Positions 35,232 to 46,027 of a stretch of 64,000 nucleotides of DNA are shown here, piece after piece (position 1 is the first letter of the stretch; each line of letters opens with the position of its first letter). Under the pieces are notes generated by a model. That model worked only from the letters and a program-made list of their open reading frames with translations. It was not told the DNA's origin and searched no databases. A program made the position numbers and the translations under genes. Source of the DNA: Pseudonocardia sulfidoxydans NBRC 16205 (GTDB lineage: Bacteria; Actinomycetota; Actinomycetes; Mycobacteriales; Pseudonocardiaceae); contig NZ_BJVJ01000004.1 in assembly GCF_007989085.1 (NCBI RefSeq), positions 116,500-180,499 on the forward strand, written 5' to 3'.

Positions 35232-36178
35232 CCGCGGTCGCTCCGGCACCGGCCGCGCCGCCGCGGCCCGGCGGCCGTGCGCTCCTGCGCCGACACGGCA
35301 GCGTGATCGGCGGCGTCGCGGTGCTCGCCGTCGTCGCGTGGCAGCTCGGCGCCGGCCCGCTGCTCGACGGGCTGCGCGCTGTCGACCCGACCGTCGTGGT
35401 CGTCGCGCTCGCCGTCGGCCTGCTGACGACCGGCTGCAACGCCGCCCGCTGGCGACTCGTCGCGGGCGGGCTGGAGCTGCCGCTGCGGTTGCGGCCCGCG
35501 CTCGCCCACTGCTACCAAGCGACGTTCCTCAACACCGTGCTCCCGACCGGCGTGCTCGGCGACGTCGGACGGGCCGTCGGGCACGGCCGTGCCGTCGGCG
35601 CGGTGGCGCGGTCGGCGCGCGCGGTCGCCCTGGAACGCTTCGCAGGCCAGATCCTGCTGGTCGTCGTCGGTCTGACGGTGCTGCTGGCGCAGCCCGACGC
35701 GTTCTCGGTCCTGCTGCCCGGGCCGGTCGCGGTCGGCGTCGCCGGGACGGTCGTGGTGGCCGGCGCGGTCGCGGTGCGGTGCGTGCCGCCGCTGCGATCC
35801 GCGGTCGCGACGCTGCTCGCCGATGCCCGGACGGGCCTGTTCTCCGCCCGCGTGTGGCCCGGCGCGTTCGGGCTCTCGACGATCGCGCTCGCCGGCAACG
35901 TGACGCTGTTCGTCGTCGCGACCAGAGCGATCGGGTCGGACGCGCGCGTCACCCAGCTGCTGCCGGTCGTGCTCGTCGCCCTGTTCGCGACGGGCCTGCC
36001 CGTCGGCATCGGCGGCTTCGGTCCGCGCGACGCCGCCGCGGCACTGGGCTTCTGCGCCGCGGGCCTGCCTGCCGCCGACGGCGCGTCCGCGTCGATCGTC
36101 TACGGCCTGCTGACGTTCGCGTCGACGATCCCGGGCGCGGTCGTGCTGGCGGCCCGGCGCGGTCGCGCGGTCGGATGA
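35228..36178 (+). CDS. lysylphosphatidylglycerol synthase TM-region/UPF0104 flippase-like protein
   Basis: A 316-residue integral membrane protein with about eight helices. Segments such as NAARWRLVAGG, CYQATFLNTVLPTGVLGDVG and the late LPVGIGGFGPRDAAAALGF are hallmarks of the UPF0104/MprF flippase fold, without the soluble aminoacyltransferase domain. Such proteins move lipids across the membrane. It is translationally coupled on both sides (ATGA overlaps). In this operon it may flip a glycosylated lipid made by the phosphatidyltransferase and glycosyltransferase. Confidence 0.87.
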   Translation: MTAVAPAPAAPPRPGGRALLRRHGSVIGGVAVLAVVAWQLGAGPLLDGLRAVDPTVVVVALAVGLLTTGCNAARWRLVAGGLELPLRLRPALAHCYQATFLNTVLPTGVLGDVGRAVGHGRAVGAVARSARAVALERFAGQILLVVVGLTVLLAQPDAFSVLLPGPVAVGVAGTVVVAGAVAVRCVPPLRSAVATLLADARTGLFSARVWPGAFGLSTIALAGNVTLFVVATRAIGSDARVTQLLPVVLVALFATGLPVGIGGFGPRDAAAALGFCAAGLPAADGASASIVYGLLTFASTIPGAVVLAARRGRAVG

Positions 36179-37738
36179 GGAGCGTCCTCGCTGTCGCCGT
36201 GGTGGTCGTCGCGCTGGTCGCTCCCGCGGCCTTCAGCGCACTCACCCCGGCCGCCTTCCTGCGCATCCCGCTCGAAGGGCTCGTCGCCGCCGCGGTGCTG
36301 CTCGTGCTGCGCGGGCGGGCCCGCCGGATCGCGGCCGTCGTGTTCGGGACCGCGCTCGGGGTCCTGACGGTGCTGCGCCTGTTCGACCTCGGCTTCTCCG
36401 CCGTCCTCGACCGACCATTCGACCCGCTGAACGACGCCGGCCTGCTCCGGGGCGGTGTCGACTTCGTGCGCTCCTCCTCGGGCGGGACCGCGGCCGTCGG
36501 GACGATCGTCGGTGCGGTGGTGCTCGGGCTGCTGGTGATCGCCCTGGTGACGGCCGCGGTCCTGCGCACGGCCCGCGTCGTCACCGGGCACCCGACGCCG
36601 TCGACGCGCGTCGTCGCGGTGCTCGCCGTCGCCTGGACCGTGCTCGCCGTGCTCGGCACCCAGGCCGCCGGACTGCCCGTCGCCTCCCGCGACGCGGCCG
36701 CGCTCGCCGCCACCCACATCGGCCAGGTCGGTGCCGCCATCACCGACCACCGCGAGTTCGAGGCCGCCGCCGCGGACGACCCCTACCGCACCACCCCGGG
36801 TGACGAGCTGCTGACCGCGTTGCGCGGCAAGGACGTCGTGCTCGTGTACGTCGAGAGCTACGGGGCGCACCGCCCTCACCGACCCGTCGCTGGACGCCCT
36901 GCTCGACGGGGCGGGCCTGCCCGCCCGCAGCGCCTTCCTCACCTCGCCGACCTTCGGCGGCGGCAGCTGGCTCGCGCACTCGACGCTGGAGTCCGGCGTC
37001 TGGATCGACAACCAGGCCCGCTTCGACGATCTCGACGCCACCGGCCGCGCCACGCTCGCGGCGTTGTTCCGCCGGGCCGGCTGGGCGACCGCCGCGGTCC
37101 AGCCCGGCACCACCTCCGGCTTCGCCGACGCCGACTTCTACGGCTACGACCAGGTCCTCGACGCGCACACCCTGGGGTACGAGGGCCCCAACTTCAGCTT
37201 CGCGACGATGCCCGACCAGTACACGCTGAAGACGTTCCAGGACCGGCTCCGCGCCCCCGGCCACGCGCCGCTGATGGCCGAGCTGACCCTCGTGTCCAGC
37301 CACGCGCCGTGGACGCCGCTGCCCACGCTGGTGCCGTGGGACCAGGTCGGCGACGGCTCGGTCTACGCCTCGACGTCCGGGCCGAGCCTGCCGCCGCAGG
37401 CCATCATGACCACCGACCCGGCCGTCGTCCGCGCGAACTACCTCGCCTCGATCCGCTACTCGCTCGCGACGCTGATCTCCTACCTGCAGACCTACGGCGA
37501 CCCGGACCTCGTCACGATCGTCGTCGGCGACCACCAGCCCGCACCCGTCGCCACCGGCAACGACCCGAACCGCGACGTGCCGGTCTCGATCGTCGCGCGC
37601 GACCCCGCCGTCCTCGACGCGATCGCGACCTGGGGCTGGGAACCCGGGCTGCGGCCCTCGGCGCAGGCACCGGTCCGGCGCATGGACACCTTCCGCGACG
37701 GGTTCACGCAGGCCTACGGGCCGCGCCCCATAGAGTGA
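36175..37738 (+). pseudogene. membrane sulfatase/LtaS-like phosphotransferase with one frameshift
   Basis: The first part (36175-36865) encodes about five membrane helices and then DVVLVYVESYG, the metal-binding start of an alkaline-phosphatase/sulfatase domain. The frame then breaks: the next frame continues with RTALTDPSLDALLDGAG, GGSWLAHSTLESG (probable nucleophile Ser/Thr), MAELTLVSSHAPWTPLP and VVGDHQP, ending at 37738. One extra G in GGGG at 36862-36865 explains the shift; removing it gives a 520-residue protein. The break may be real, a sequencing error or tolerated slippage. LtaS-like enzymes transfer polyol-phosphates from lipids, which fits the cluster. Confidence 0.75.
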
Positions 37739-37742
37739 TCAC

Positions 37743-38128
37743 ATGCCTGGGCGGGCCGCGGCCGCGGTGGTGGATGTCTTCGTCTACGTGGTCGTACTCG
37801 GCCTGTTCGTCGAGTACCTGCCTGCGGTCCTGAGCGAGACCTTCACCCTCACCCTGCTGACGGCGGTGCTGCTCAAAGTCGTCCTCGAGGTGGTGATCCT
37901 CGCGAAGAACAAGGTGAAGACACGATTCCGCGAGGCCGCGTCCCCGATCGGGAAGGTCGGTGCCGCGCTGCTGCTGTGGCTGGTGCTGTTCAGCAGCAAG
38001 TTCGTCGTCCTCGAAGTCGTCGACCTCGCCTTCGGCTCCCGCGTCAGCCTGGGCGGCTTCTTCTCGGTGTCGGGGCTGATCGTCGCCCTGATGGTGGCGC
38101 GTGAGCTCGTGCGCCGGCTGCTCGCCTC

Positions 38129-38153
<25 letters not shown>
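37743..38153 (+). CDS. small membrane protein, family not recognised
   Basis: A 136-residue protein with three or four hydrophobic helices: VVDVFVYVVVLGLFVEYL, LTLLTAVLLKVVLEVVILA, KVGAALLLWLVLFSSKFVVL and FFSVSGLIVALMVARELV. A basic loop (KNKVKTRFREAA) lies between helices 2 and 3. It starts 4 bases after the sulfatase-like gene, so it is probably the operon's last gene. Its end overlaps the convergent Lrp gene by 25 bases. No function can be assigned. Confidence 0.75.
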
Positions 38154-39938
<1,785 letters not shown>

Positions 39939-39948
39939 CCCCCCGCCT

Positions 39949-39988
39949 GTGAGTGGCAATAGTCGCTATCGCGACTATTGCCACTCAC
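39949..39988. repeat. family 1 palindrome, copy C
   Basis: Perfect 18-bp arms (GTGAGTGGCAATAGTCGC and its complement) around TATC, 10 bases after the hppD stop. It bounds a region of gene debris whose other end carries copy D. Confidence 0.92.
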
Positions 39989-40043
39989 GAGAGCGCGGGG
40001 CCCAGGGCCGAGTAGCGCGCCCCCGATCCGCGCCGAGAGCCGA

Positions 40044-40093
40044 GCGCAACCTCACGGTCGTGTTCCGGGCCAGGAGCAGCAGTGAGGTTGCGC
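40044..40093. repeat. family 2 inverted repeat, copy 2
   Basis: GCGCAACCTCAC (40044-40055) and GTGAGGTTGCGC (40082-40093) pair perfectly; 55 bp beyond family 1 copy C. Confidence 0.8.
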
Positions 40094-40097
40094 GCGG

Positions 40098-40430
40098 ATT
40101 GTGGGGCGGGTGGGTGCCGGCCAGGAGGGCGGCGCGGACGCGGGAGGCGTCGGCCGGGTCGGTCCCGCGCCAGGCGACGACGTGGTCCGGGCGAAGCAGC
40201 GCGTACTCGCCCGGGGCCAGGAAGCCGACGCCGTCGAGCAGTGCCAGTCCGGTCCGGCGAGGTCGAGGGTCGAGCGGCCGTCGGCGAGCCACCGGTGCGG
40301 CACCCGGGCCCCGACTCGACCGGCCGGCGCGAACACAGTGATCGGCTCCTCCCCGGCGGGTCCGCCGCCTCCGAGGGCGCCGGCCGGGTACCGGAACGTG
40401 CCTGTGGCCAGCACGAACGGGTGCGCGATC
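40098..40430 (-). pseudogene. C-terminal remnant of an FAD aromatic hydroxylase
   Basis: One frame reads GRVGARVPHRWLADGRSTLD followed by LAGPDW; the next frame continues ALLDGVGFLAPGEYALLRPD then HVVAWRGTDPADASRVRAAL. Together these match the last 110 residues or so of PheA/RdmE-type flavin hydroxylases. A missing G near 40243-40245 causes the frame change. The FAD-binding 400 residues are absent, and the fragment starts head-to-head against a TetR remnant. Confidence 0.65.
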
Positions 40431-40440
40431 GCGCTCGCCG

Positions 40441-41025
40441 GCCGGTGAGGTCACCATGCACGCCCTGGCCGACCGGATCGGCGTCCGCAGCCCGATGGCG
40501 CTCTACCGGCACGTCGGGAGCAAGGACGGGCTCGCCGCCCCGATGGCCGACGCTGTCTACGCCGCGATCGACGTCCCCACCGGCGCCGGCGCCCGGCCCT
40601 GCACGGGCTCGGGACCAGCGCCTGGGCGCAGGTCCAGGAGCATCCGTGGTTCGCCCGCCTCGCGTTCGCACGCCCGCCGCTGGGCCCGGGGCCCTCGCGA
40701 TGTACGAAGCCGCCCTCGGCGAACTCGCACTGCTCGACCTCGGCACCGCCGCCCGCATGGGTTTCGTCAACACCGTGCTCGGGCACGTCCTCGGCTCGGG
40801 TCTCGCGCTGCTCGAGGAACGGTCGATGAGGGCGACGGCCGACCTGGCGACCGCCGCGGACCTCGACCGTGCTGTCGGCCCCTACCTCGCCCGGGTCGCC
40901 GCGGCCGGCGCCCACCCGCGCACTTCAGCGCGCGGGCGGCCGACCCGGACCGGCTGGCCGCGCCACCACAGACGTTCGAGGCGATCCTCGACTGGCTGCT
41001 CGACGGGCTCGAGACCCTGTCGTGA
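40441..41025 (+). pseudogene. frameshifted TetR-family regulator remnant
   Basis: The recognition half of the HTH is present as EVTMHALADRIGVRSPMALY followed by RHVGSKDGLAAPMADAVYA, but the first helix is gone. Ligand-domain pieces appear in other frames (MYEAALGELALLDLGTAARM and FEAILDWLLDGLETL), needing at least three frame changes. It was probably the divergent repressor of the adjacent hydroxylase remnant; a single deletion over the shared promoter explains both lost 5' ends. Confidence 0.65.
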
Positions 41026-41061
41026 GTGGCAATAGTCGCCCCAGCGACTATTGCCACTCAC
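41022..41061. repeat. family 1 palindrome, copy D
   Basis: Perfect 18-bp arms (GTGAGTGGCAATAGTCGC and complement) around CCCA. It lies between the TetR remnant and the convergent substrate-binding-protein gene, 12 bases beyond the latter's stop. Confidence 0.92.
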
Positions 41062-41073
41062 AGGGAGGCACGG

Positions 41074-42702
41074 TCAGCGGTCGAGCCAGGTCGTCGCGAA
41101 GAACATGTCGCGCGACAGGTACCGGTCGACGCCCTTGACGTCCTTCTTCGTGATCGTCGCCAGGTAGGCCCGGCTGATCCAGACCACCGCGAGGTCCTTG
41201 TTCACCTGGACCTCGACCTGCTGGTAGTCCTTCGTGCGCTGGGCGTCGTCGCCGGTGACGGCGGCGTCGGCCAGCCACGTGTCGACGTCCGGGTTCGAGT
41301 ACTTCCCGAAGTTGCCGCTGCCCCCGGTGCCGACGAGCCGCTGCGCCCCCGGGAACGGATTGTCCAGCGGCGCGACGGTCGTGCTGAGCTGGAAGTCCCC
41401 GCTCTGCACGACGGCCGACGAGTACTGCGCCAGGTCGTAGGTCTTGACGTCGACGTCGATCCCGATGGCGGCCATCTGCGCCTGGACGAACTCGGCGAAG
41501 GGCTGCCGGCTCGACGTCGTCTTGAACGTGAAGTCGGGGTTCCCGCCCTTGGCCCGGTAGGCGTCGACGAGCTCCTTGGCCTTGGCCTGGTCGAACGTCG
41601 GCCACAGGTCGGCGGCCTGCTGGGTGTGGAACGGGCCGGCCCCGTCGAACAGGCTGGTCGCCGTCGTCAGCCGGTTGTTGTACTGGCTGGCCGACAACGC
41701 CTTCATGTCGAGGGCGCGGATGATCGCCTCGCGCATGCTGCGGTCGTCGAACGGTGCCGTGGTGAAGTTGAAGAACAGGTACTCACCGGAGTTGCCGGGG
41801 CCGTAGTAGACCCGCAGGTCCGGGTTGTTCAGGCCGCGGACGAGCTCCTGGTTGTACGCGGCGAAGGCGAGGTCGATGTCGCCGTTCTGTGTCGACGACG
41901 TGCGGGTCTCGGTGTCGGGCAGCGGCCGGAACTCCAGCCCGTCGAGGTACGGCTTGCCCTGCTGCCAGTAGTTCGGGTTGCGTGCCAACGTCATCTTCGA
42001 GTCGCGGGCCCAGCTGGTGAGGGTGAACGGGCCGGCGCCGACCGGGTTGTCGGCGATGTCCTTGCCGTACTTCTGCAGTGCCGCCGGCGAGATGATCATG
42101 CCGAGGGTGCCGTTGAACCCGCTCTGGGCGAAGACGATCGGGAACGACGCCAGCGGGGACGTCAGCGTGAACCGCACCGTCAGCGGGTCGACCGCCTGCA
42201 TGTCGGCGATCATCGCCGCGTAGGCGTGCGCGGGTGAGGTCGCCTTGTCGATGTGGCGCTGGGTGTTCACGATGACGGCGTTCGCGTCGAAGTCGGTGCC
42301 GTCGGAGAACGTCACGTTCGGGGTCAACGTCATCGTCCACGTCGTTCCGTCGTCCGACGTCGTCATGCCCGTCGCGATGAACGGCTCGACCTTGCCGTCA
42401 GGGGAGAGCCTGAGCAGCGAGTCGTAGACGGCGTTCTGCGCCATGTTGGTGTTCTGCACCGTCGGGTCGAAGCTGACGGCCTCACGGTCGGTGCCGAGGA
42501 TCAGCGTGCCGCCCTCCTTGGGCGTGCCTTCCTCGGCGAGGTCACCGCCGTAGGGGTCGATCGCGGTGATCGGCCCGGTCTGTGCACCCGACGATCCCGT
42601 CGACGACCCGCAGCCCGTCACGACCAGCAGCATCGCGGCGGCCGCCGCCACCACCCCGGCCCGGCGGGCCTGCCACCGTCGTCGTCCCGTTCGCACCTGC
42701 AT
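41074..42702 (-). CDS. ABC-transporter substrate-binding lipoprotein, family 5 (peptide/nickel type)
   Basis: A 542-residue extracellular solute-binding protein. The signal peptide has an Arg-rich start (RTGRRRWQARRAG), a hydrophobic core and the lipobox LVVTGC near residue 30. Family 5 features include LILGTDREAVSFDP, YDSLLRLSPDGKVEPFIA, NPVGAGPFTLTSWARD and NPNYWQQGKPYLDGLEFRPL. It binds oligopeptides or other solutes for import. No permease or ATPase genes are near, so it is an orphan or shares a transporter. It lies downstream of the VOC and Rieske genes, suggesting uptake of their substrate. Confidence 0.88.
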   Translation of the reverse strand: MQVRTGRRRWQARRAGVVAAAAAMLLVVTGCGSSTGSSGAQTGPITAIDPYGGDLAEEGTPKEGGTLILGTDREAVSFDPTVQNTNMAQNAVYDSLLRLSPDGKVEPFIATGMTTSDDGTTWTMTLTPNVTFSDGTDFDANAVIVNTQRHIDKATSPAHAYAAMIADMQAVDPLTVRFTLTSPLASFPIVFAQSGFNGTLGMIISPAALQKYGKDIADNPVGAGPFTLTSWARDSKMTLARNPNYWQQGKPYLDGLEFRPLPDTETRTSSTQNGDIDLAFAAYNQELVRGLNNPDLRVYYGPGNSGEYLFFNFTTAPFDDRSMREAIIRALDMKALSASQYNNRLTTATSLFDGAGPFHTQQAADLWPTFDQAKAKELVDAYRAKGGNPDFTFKTTSSRQPFAEFVQAQMAAIGIDVDVKTYDLAQYSSAVVQSGDFQLSTTVAPLDNPFPGAQRLVGTGGSGNFGKYSNPDVDTWLADAAVTGDDAQRTKDYQQVEVQVNKDLAVVWISRAYLATITKKDVKGVDRYLSRDMFFATTWLDR

Positions 42703-42760
42703 CTCGCCCACCCACTCCTCGTCGAGTCCGGCAGTGATCAGTGCTCGCGCGGCCGGCGCC

Positions 42761-43288
42761 TCACGTCCCGGCGGGGGACGGCGTCGACACACCCACCCCG
42801 CCGCGCGTGTCCGCGCCGTAGCGCGCGACCTCCGCGCCCAGGTCCAACGGCACGCCGCGGCGCGTGCGCGCCTCGTAGTGCGAGTCGTCGAGCCGGTCGG
42901 CGGGGACGAGCCAGGCCACCTCGAACTCGATGCCGTCGGGGTCGCGCGCGTAGATGCTCTTCGTCGTGCCGTGGTCGGTGGCGCCGACGAGGGCGCCCGC
43001 CCGGCCCAGGACCTCGGCGAGATCCCCGAGCTCGCGCAACGTCCGCAGCTCCCAGCCGAGGTGGTAGAGCCCCACCGTGGTGGAACCGGCCGGCGAGTCG
43101 TGCGCGCCGTCGCCGATCGCGAACAGCCCGATGTCGTGGTCGTTCGTCGAGTCCGGAGCCTGCATGAACGCCGCCCGCCCAGGGCGGTCCATGACGACCC
43201 GGAAGCCGAGCAGGTCCCGGTAGAAAGCCACACTGCGGTCGACGTCGCGGACGTAGAGGACGGCGTGGTTGAGCCGGCTGATTCCCAC
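42761..43288 (-). CDS. VOC-family (glyoxalase/extradiol dioxygenase-like) protein
   Basis: A 175-residue single-chain VOC protein. It opens with LNHAVLYVRDVDRSVAFYRD followed by LLGFRVV, carrying the first metal-ligand His, and has the second half HLGWELRTLRELGDL with YARDPDGIEFEVAW containing the usual Glu ligand. GTG start at 43288, 12 bases after the Rieske stop, so the two are probably co-transcribed. It may be a small ring-cleavage dioxygenase or a lyase acting after the Rieske step. Confidence 0.82.
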   Translation of the reverse strand: MGISRLNHAVLYVRDVDRSVAFYRDLLGFRVVMDRPGRAAFMQAPDSTNDHDIGLFAIGDGAHDSPAGSTTVGLYHLGWELRTLRELGDLAEVLGRAGALVGATDHGTTKSIYARDPDGIEFEVAWLVPADRLDDSHYEARTRRGVPLDLGAEVARYGADTRGGVGVSTPSPAGT

Positions 43289-43300
43289 GGTGGTGCCGGG

Positions 43301-44650
43301 TCAGTCGCCCGCGACCGGGAGCGGCCGCCCGATCGAGTCGAGCGCCTCCTGGACGGCGGGATCGTCGTCGGTGCCCAGGTGACGCCAGTCCTCGCCCTCG
43401 TCGAGGATCTTGTCGGCGGCCCGGATCGTGGTGAAGTCGTGGCCGTCTCCGGCGAGCGCCGGCGGCGGGGTGCCGTCGGTCTTCAGGGCCTTCGCCGCGC
43501 CGAGCAGGATGCGCCGCATCCGGATGACCGCCTTGTCGAGCTGGCCGAGCTGCTCGGTGCTGCGGTCGTAGATCGGGCCCATCGACTCGGTGACCATCAG
43601 GTCCTGGCTGACGAAGTCGGCGACACCGCTGAAGGTCTCGGTGCGCTGGACGTCGCGGTCGAGCTTGTAGCCGTTCTCGGCGGTGTACTCGCGCGGGGTG
43701 ATGCCCCCGACGCGGCGGATGAACGGCGTCTCGAACGGGCTGAAGCTGTGCAGCGGGGCGCCGCCGTGGCCCTGCGGGTTGGCGTCGACCTGCGCGTCGA
43801 AGTTGTAGCGCCAGCAACTGTGGTCGTCGATCGGGACGACCATCAGGTGCCGGGTGTTGTAGGGAATCGCCGCGATGATCGTCGAGTAGGGGGCGATGTA
43901 CTCGGTGATGCGGACGTTGGTGTGCCCGTTGGGCGTGGTCCGCAGGCCTCCGTAGCGGAAGCCGTACCAGGTGTTCTCGACCTCGATGCGCGGCGCCTGG
44001 TCGTGGGTCCAGAACCGCCACGTCGCCTTGTTCGACGGGTAGCCGGGCTTGTCGGTGCCGTCGTCGGGGAAGTCGCCCGCGGCGAAGAAGCCGTGCAGCC
44101 AGGAGATGTGGGCGGTGTCGAGGTTGCCCTCCATCGTCTGGATCCAGTTGCAGTCGGCGTAGAGCTTCGTGGCCAGGGTCCGCTCGGGCGGCAGCGACTC
44201 GGTGCCGAAGTCGCGGAACGGCGTCATCGTGTCGGCCGGGCCCATGTAGGTCCAGACGATCCCGCCCGACTCGTGCACCGGGTACGCCTTGGCCTTCACC
44301 CGCTCCTTGAACGAGCTCTCCGGCGGCTCGCTGGGCATGTCGACGCAGTTGCCCTCGGTGTCGAACTTCCAGCCGTGGTACGGGCAGCGCAGGCCGCAGT
44401 CCTCGTTGCGCCCGAAGAACAGGGAGGCGCCGCGGTGCGGGCAGTTCTCCTGGATCAGGCCGGCCTTGCCGCTGGTGTCGCGGAACGCGACGAGCTTCTC
44501 GCCGAGCAACGTGACCCGCAGCGGCGTGCAGTCGGGACCGGGCAGTTCCTCGCTGAGCGCGGCGGGGGTCCAGTAGCGGCGCAGGACGTCGCCCATCGGG
44601 GTCCCCGGCCCGACCCGGCACAGGGTCTCGTTGTCCGCGTGCGACAGCAT
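43301..44650 (-). CDS. Rieske 2Fe-2S aromatic ring-hydroxylating oxygenase, alpha subunit
   Basis: A 449-residue oxygenase of the phthalate 4,5-dioxygenase/O-demethylase branch (single-subunit alpha type). The Rieske cluster ligands are CPHRG and CPYHGW near residues 68-90. The mononuclear iron motif is EGNLDTAHISWLHG near 175 (D-x2-H-x4-H). ATG at 44650 was chosen because the conserved NETLCRVGPGTPMGDVLRRY follows at once. It needs a separate reductase, not found here. It is divergent from a LysR gene that is the probable activator. Confidence 0.9.
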   Translation of the reverse strand: MLSHADNETLCRVGPGTPMGDVLRRYWTPAALSEELPGPDCTPLRVTLLGEKLVAFRDTSGKAGLIQENCPHRGASLFFGRNEDCGLRCPYHGWKFDTEGNCVDMPSEPPESSFKERVKAKAYPVHESGGIVWTYMGPADTMTPFRDFGTESLPPERTLATKLYADCNWIQTMEGNLDTAHISWLHGFFAAGDFPDDGTDKPGYPSNKATWRFWTHDQAPRIEVENTWYGFRYGGLRTTPNGHTNVRITEYIAPYSTIIAAIPYNTRHLMVVPIDDHSCWRYNFDAQVDANPQGHGGAPLHSFSPFETPFIRRVGGITPREYTAENGYKLDRDVQRTETFSGVADFVSQDLMVTESMGPIYDRSTEQLGQLDKAVIRMRRILLGAAKALKTDGTPPPALAGDGHDFTTIRAADKILDEGEDWRHLGTDDDPAVQEALDSIGRPLPVAGD

Positions 44651-44822
44651 CGTCGGCCCTCCTCGTGGCGCGTCCGGGCACGGCTGTTGCCGGGCACGGT
44701 CGTGCCACTCCCGGAGCGAATTCAGGTCCTCGGCGGGATTCCGCCGGATTGCGTCTTCGACGTTAACCCAGGCCATTCACGCGGCGGAAACAAGCAATTC
44801 GTCTGACGCGCCATCAGCGTCG

Positions 44823-44845
44823 TGAATACCGCGACCCTTGATTCA
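44823..44845. promoter_or_regulatory. candidate LysR-type binding site
   Basis: TGAAT and ATTCA flank 13 bases, a 23-bp interrupted dyad of the T-N11-A class, 43 bp before the LysR start and in the divergent gap to the Rieske gene. Confidence 0.5.
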
Positions 44846-44887
44846 GGAAAGGCTTACCTTCCTTTCTCGACGTGATGTGATGGCGGC

Positions 44888-45823
44888 GTGACGTCCTCGT
44901 CGGCGAGGCTCGCCCGTCTCGATCTCAACCTGCTCGTGGTGCTGCGAGAGCTCCTGCGCGAACGCAACGTCACCCGCGCTGCCGCCCGCGTCGGCGTCTC
45001 CCAGCCCGCCGCCAGCGCCGCCCTCGCCCGGCTCCGCCGCCACTTCGACGACGAGCTGCTGGTCCGCAAGGGCGCCGGCTACGAGCTGTCCGCGCTCGCC
45101 CACCAGCTCGCCGACCAGGTCGAGACCGTCTGTGACGGCATCGACCGGCTCCTGACCACCGGCGCCGACTTCGACCCCGCCACCTCGCACCACGAGTTCA
45201 CGATCGTCATGTCCGACTACGCCATCGCTGTCATGGGGGAACGCCTCGCCGCCGAGACCCGCAGGCGCGCACCCCACGTGCGGCTCAACATCGTGCTGGT
45301 GCGCGAGGCCCTGGCCGCCGGCATCGACCGCACCATCCGCGCCGTCGACGCCGTCGTCTCCTCCGCGACCGCCCGGTTCCGGCTGCCCGAGATCCGTTCG
45401 ACGCTGCTGTTCCGCGACCGCTGGGTGTGCGTCGTCGGCCGGGACGCCCCCTACGGCGACACCCTCACCCTCGACGAGCTGCGCGGCGCCGGGTGGGTCG
45501 TGCCCTACCACCGCGACTCCGAGTTCCCCTCGGTCGTGCCCGTCAGCGAGCAGCTCGCAGCATTGGGAATCCGGCCGTCGGTGGCCGTGCGCGTCGACAG
45601 CTACGTGGCCGTCCCGTTCCTCGTCGCCTCCTCCGGGCACGTGGCGCTCATGCAGGAGACGCTGGCCCGGACGATGGAGACGCGCCTGGGGCTGCGGGTG
45701 CTCGACCCGCCCGCGCCGCTGGAACCGTTCGTCGAACGGGTGTGGTGGCACGAGCGCCTCACCTCCGACCCTGCCCACCGCTGGTTCCGCCGGATCGTCG
45801 AACGCGCCGCCCGCCCGCTGTGA
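44888..45823 (+). CDS. LysR-type regulator (NahR/LinR-like subgroup)
   Basis: A 311-residue LysR protein. The HTH reads DLNLLVVLRELLRERNVTRA followed by AARVGVSQPAASAALARLR. This spelling is typical of the NahR/NodD/LinR branch, whose members respond to aromatic compounds. The C-terminal co-inducer domain includes FTIVMSDYAIAVMGERLA and VVPYHRDSEFPSVVPVSEQL. GTG start. It is divergent from the Rieske oxygenase cluster, which it most likely activates. It is followed by family 1 palindrome copy E. Confidence 0.9.
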   Translation: MTSSSARLARLDLNLLVVLRELLRERNVTRAAARVGVSQPAASAALARLRRHFDDELLVRKGAGYELSALAHQLADQVETVCDGIDRLLTTGADFDPATSHHEFTIVMSDYAIAVMGERLAAETRRRAPHVRLNIVLVREALAAGIDRTIRAVDAVVSSATARFRLPEIRSTLLFRDRWVCVVGRDAPYGDTLTLDELRGAGWVVPYHRDSEFPSVVPVSEQLAALGIRPSVAVRVDSYVAVPFLVASSGHVALMQETLARTMETRLGLRVLDPPAPLEPFVERVWWHERLTSDPAHRWFRRIVERAARPL

Positions 45824-45840
45824 GAGCGCCTGCGACGCTC

Positions 45841-45880
45841 GTGAGTGGCAATAGTCGCTATAGCGACTATTGCCACTCAC
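45841..45880. repeat. family 1 palindrome, copy E
   Basis: A fully symmetrical 40-bp palindrome: arm GTGAGTGGCAATAGTCGC, centre TATA. It starts 17 bases after the LysR stop and ends 5 bases from the stop of a substrate-binding-protein remnant on the other strand. Confidence 0.93.
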
Positions 45881-45885
45881 AGGGG

Positions 45886-45993
45886 CTACGACTTCCAGCT
45901 GCCGGCGAGGAACAGCTCGCTCGACAGGTGCCGCGAGACGCCCTTCACGTTCGGGCGGGCGATCGCGGCCTTCGCAGCCCGCGAGCGCGCAGC
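45886..45993 (-). pseudogene. C-terminal scrap of a second family 5 substrate-binding protein
   Basis: On the minus strand the last 32 residues before TAG read SRAAKAAIARPNVKGVSRHL then SSELFLAGSWKS. Aligned without gaps to the end of the intact binding protein at 41074 (SRAYLATITKKDVKGVDRYL...), 15 of 32 residues are identical by my count. Nothing of the preceding 500 residues is present. The relation to the flanking repeats matches that of the intact gene. Confidence 0.65.
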
Positions 45994-46027
45994 AGTTCCG
46001 GACGACGCGTGCGACCGGAAACGACAT

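Noticed and set aside
44888..45823. LysR gene as cbbR of the Calvin-cycle genes
   Set aside because: It is divergent from the Rieske oxygenase, has the NahR/LinR-like HTH spelling, and a dyad lies in that promoter; the PRK/FBPase operon is transcribed toward it from the far side.
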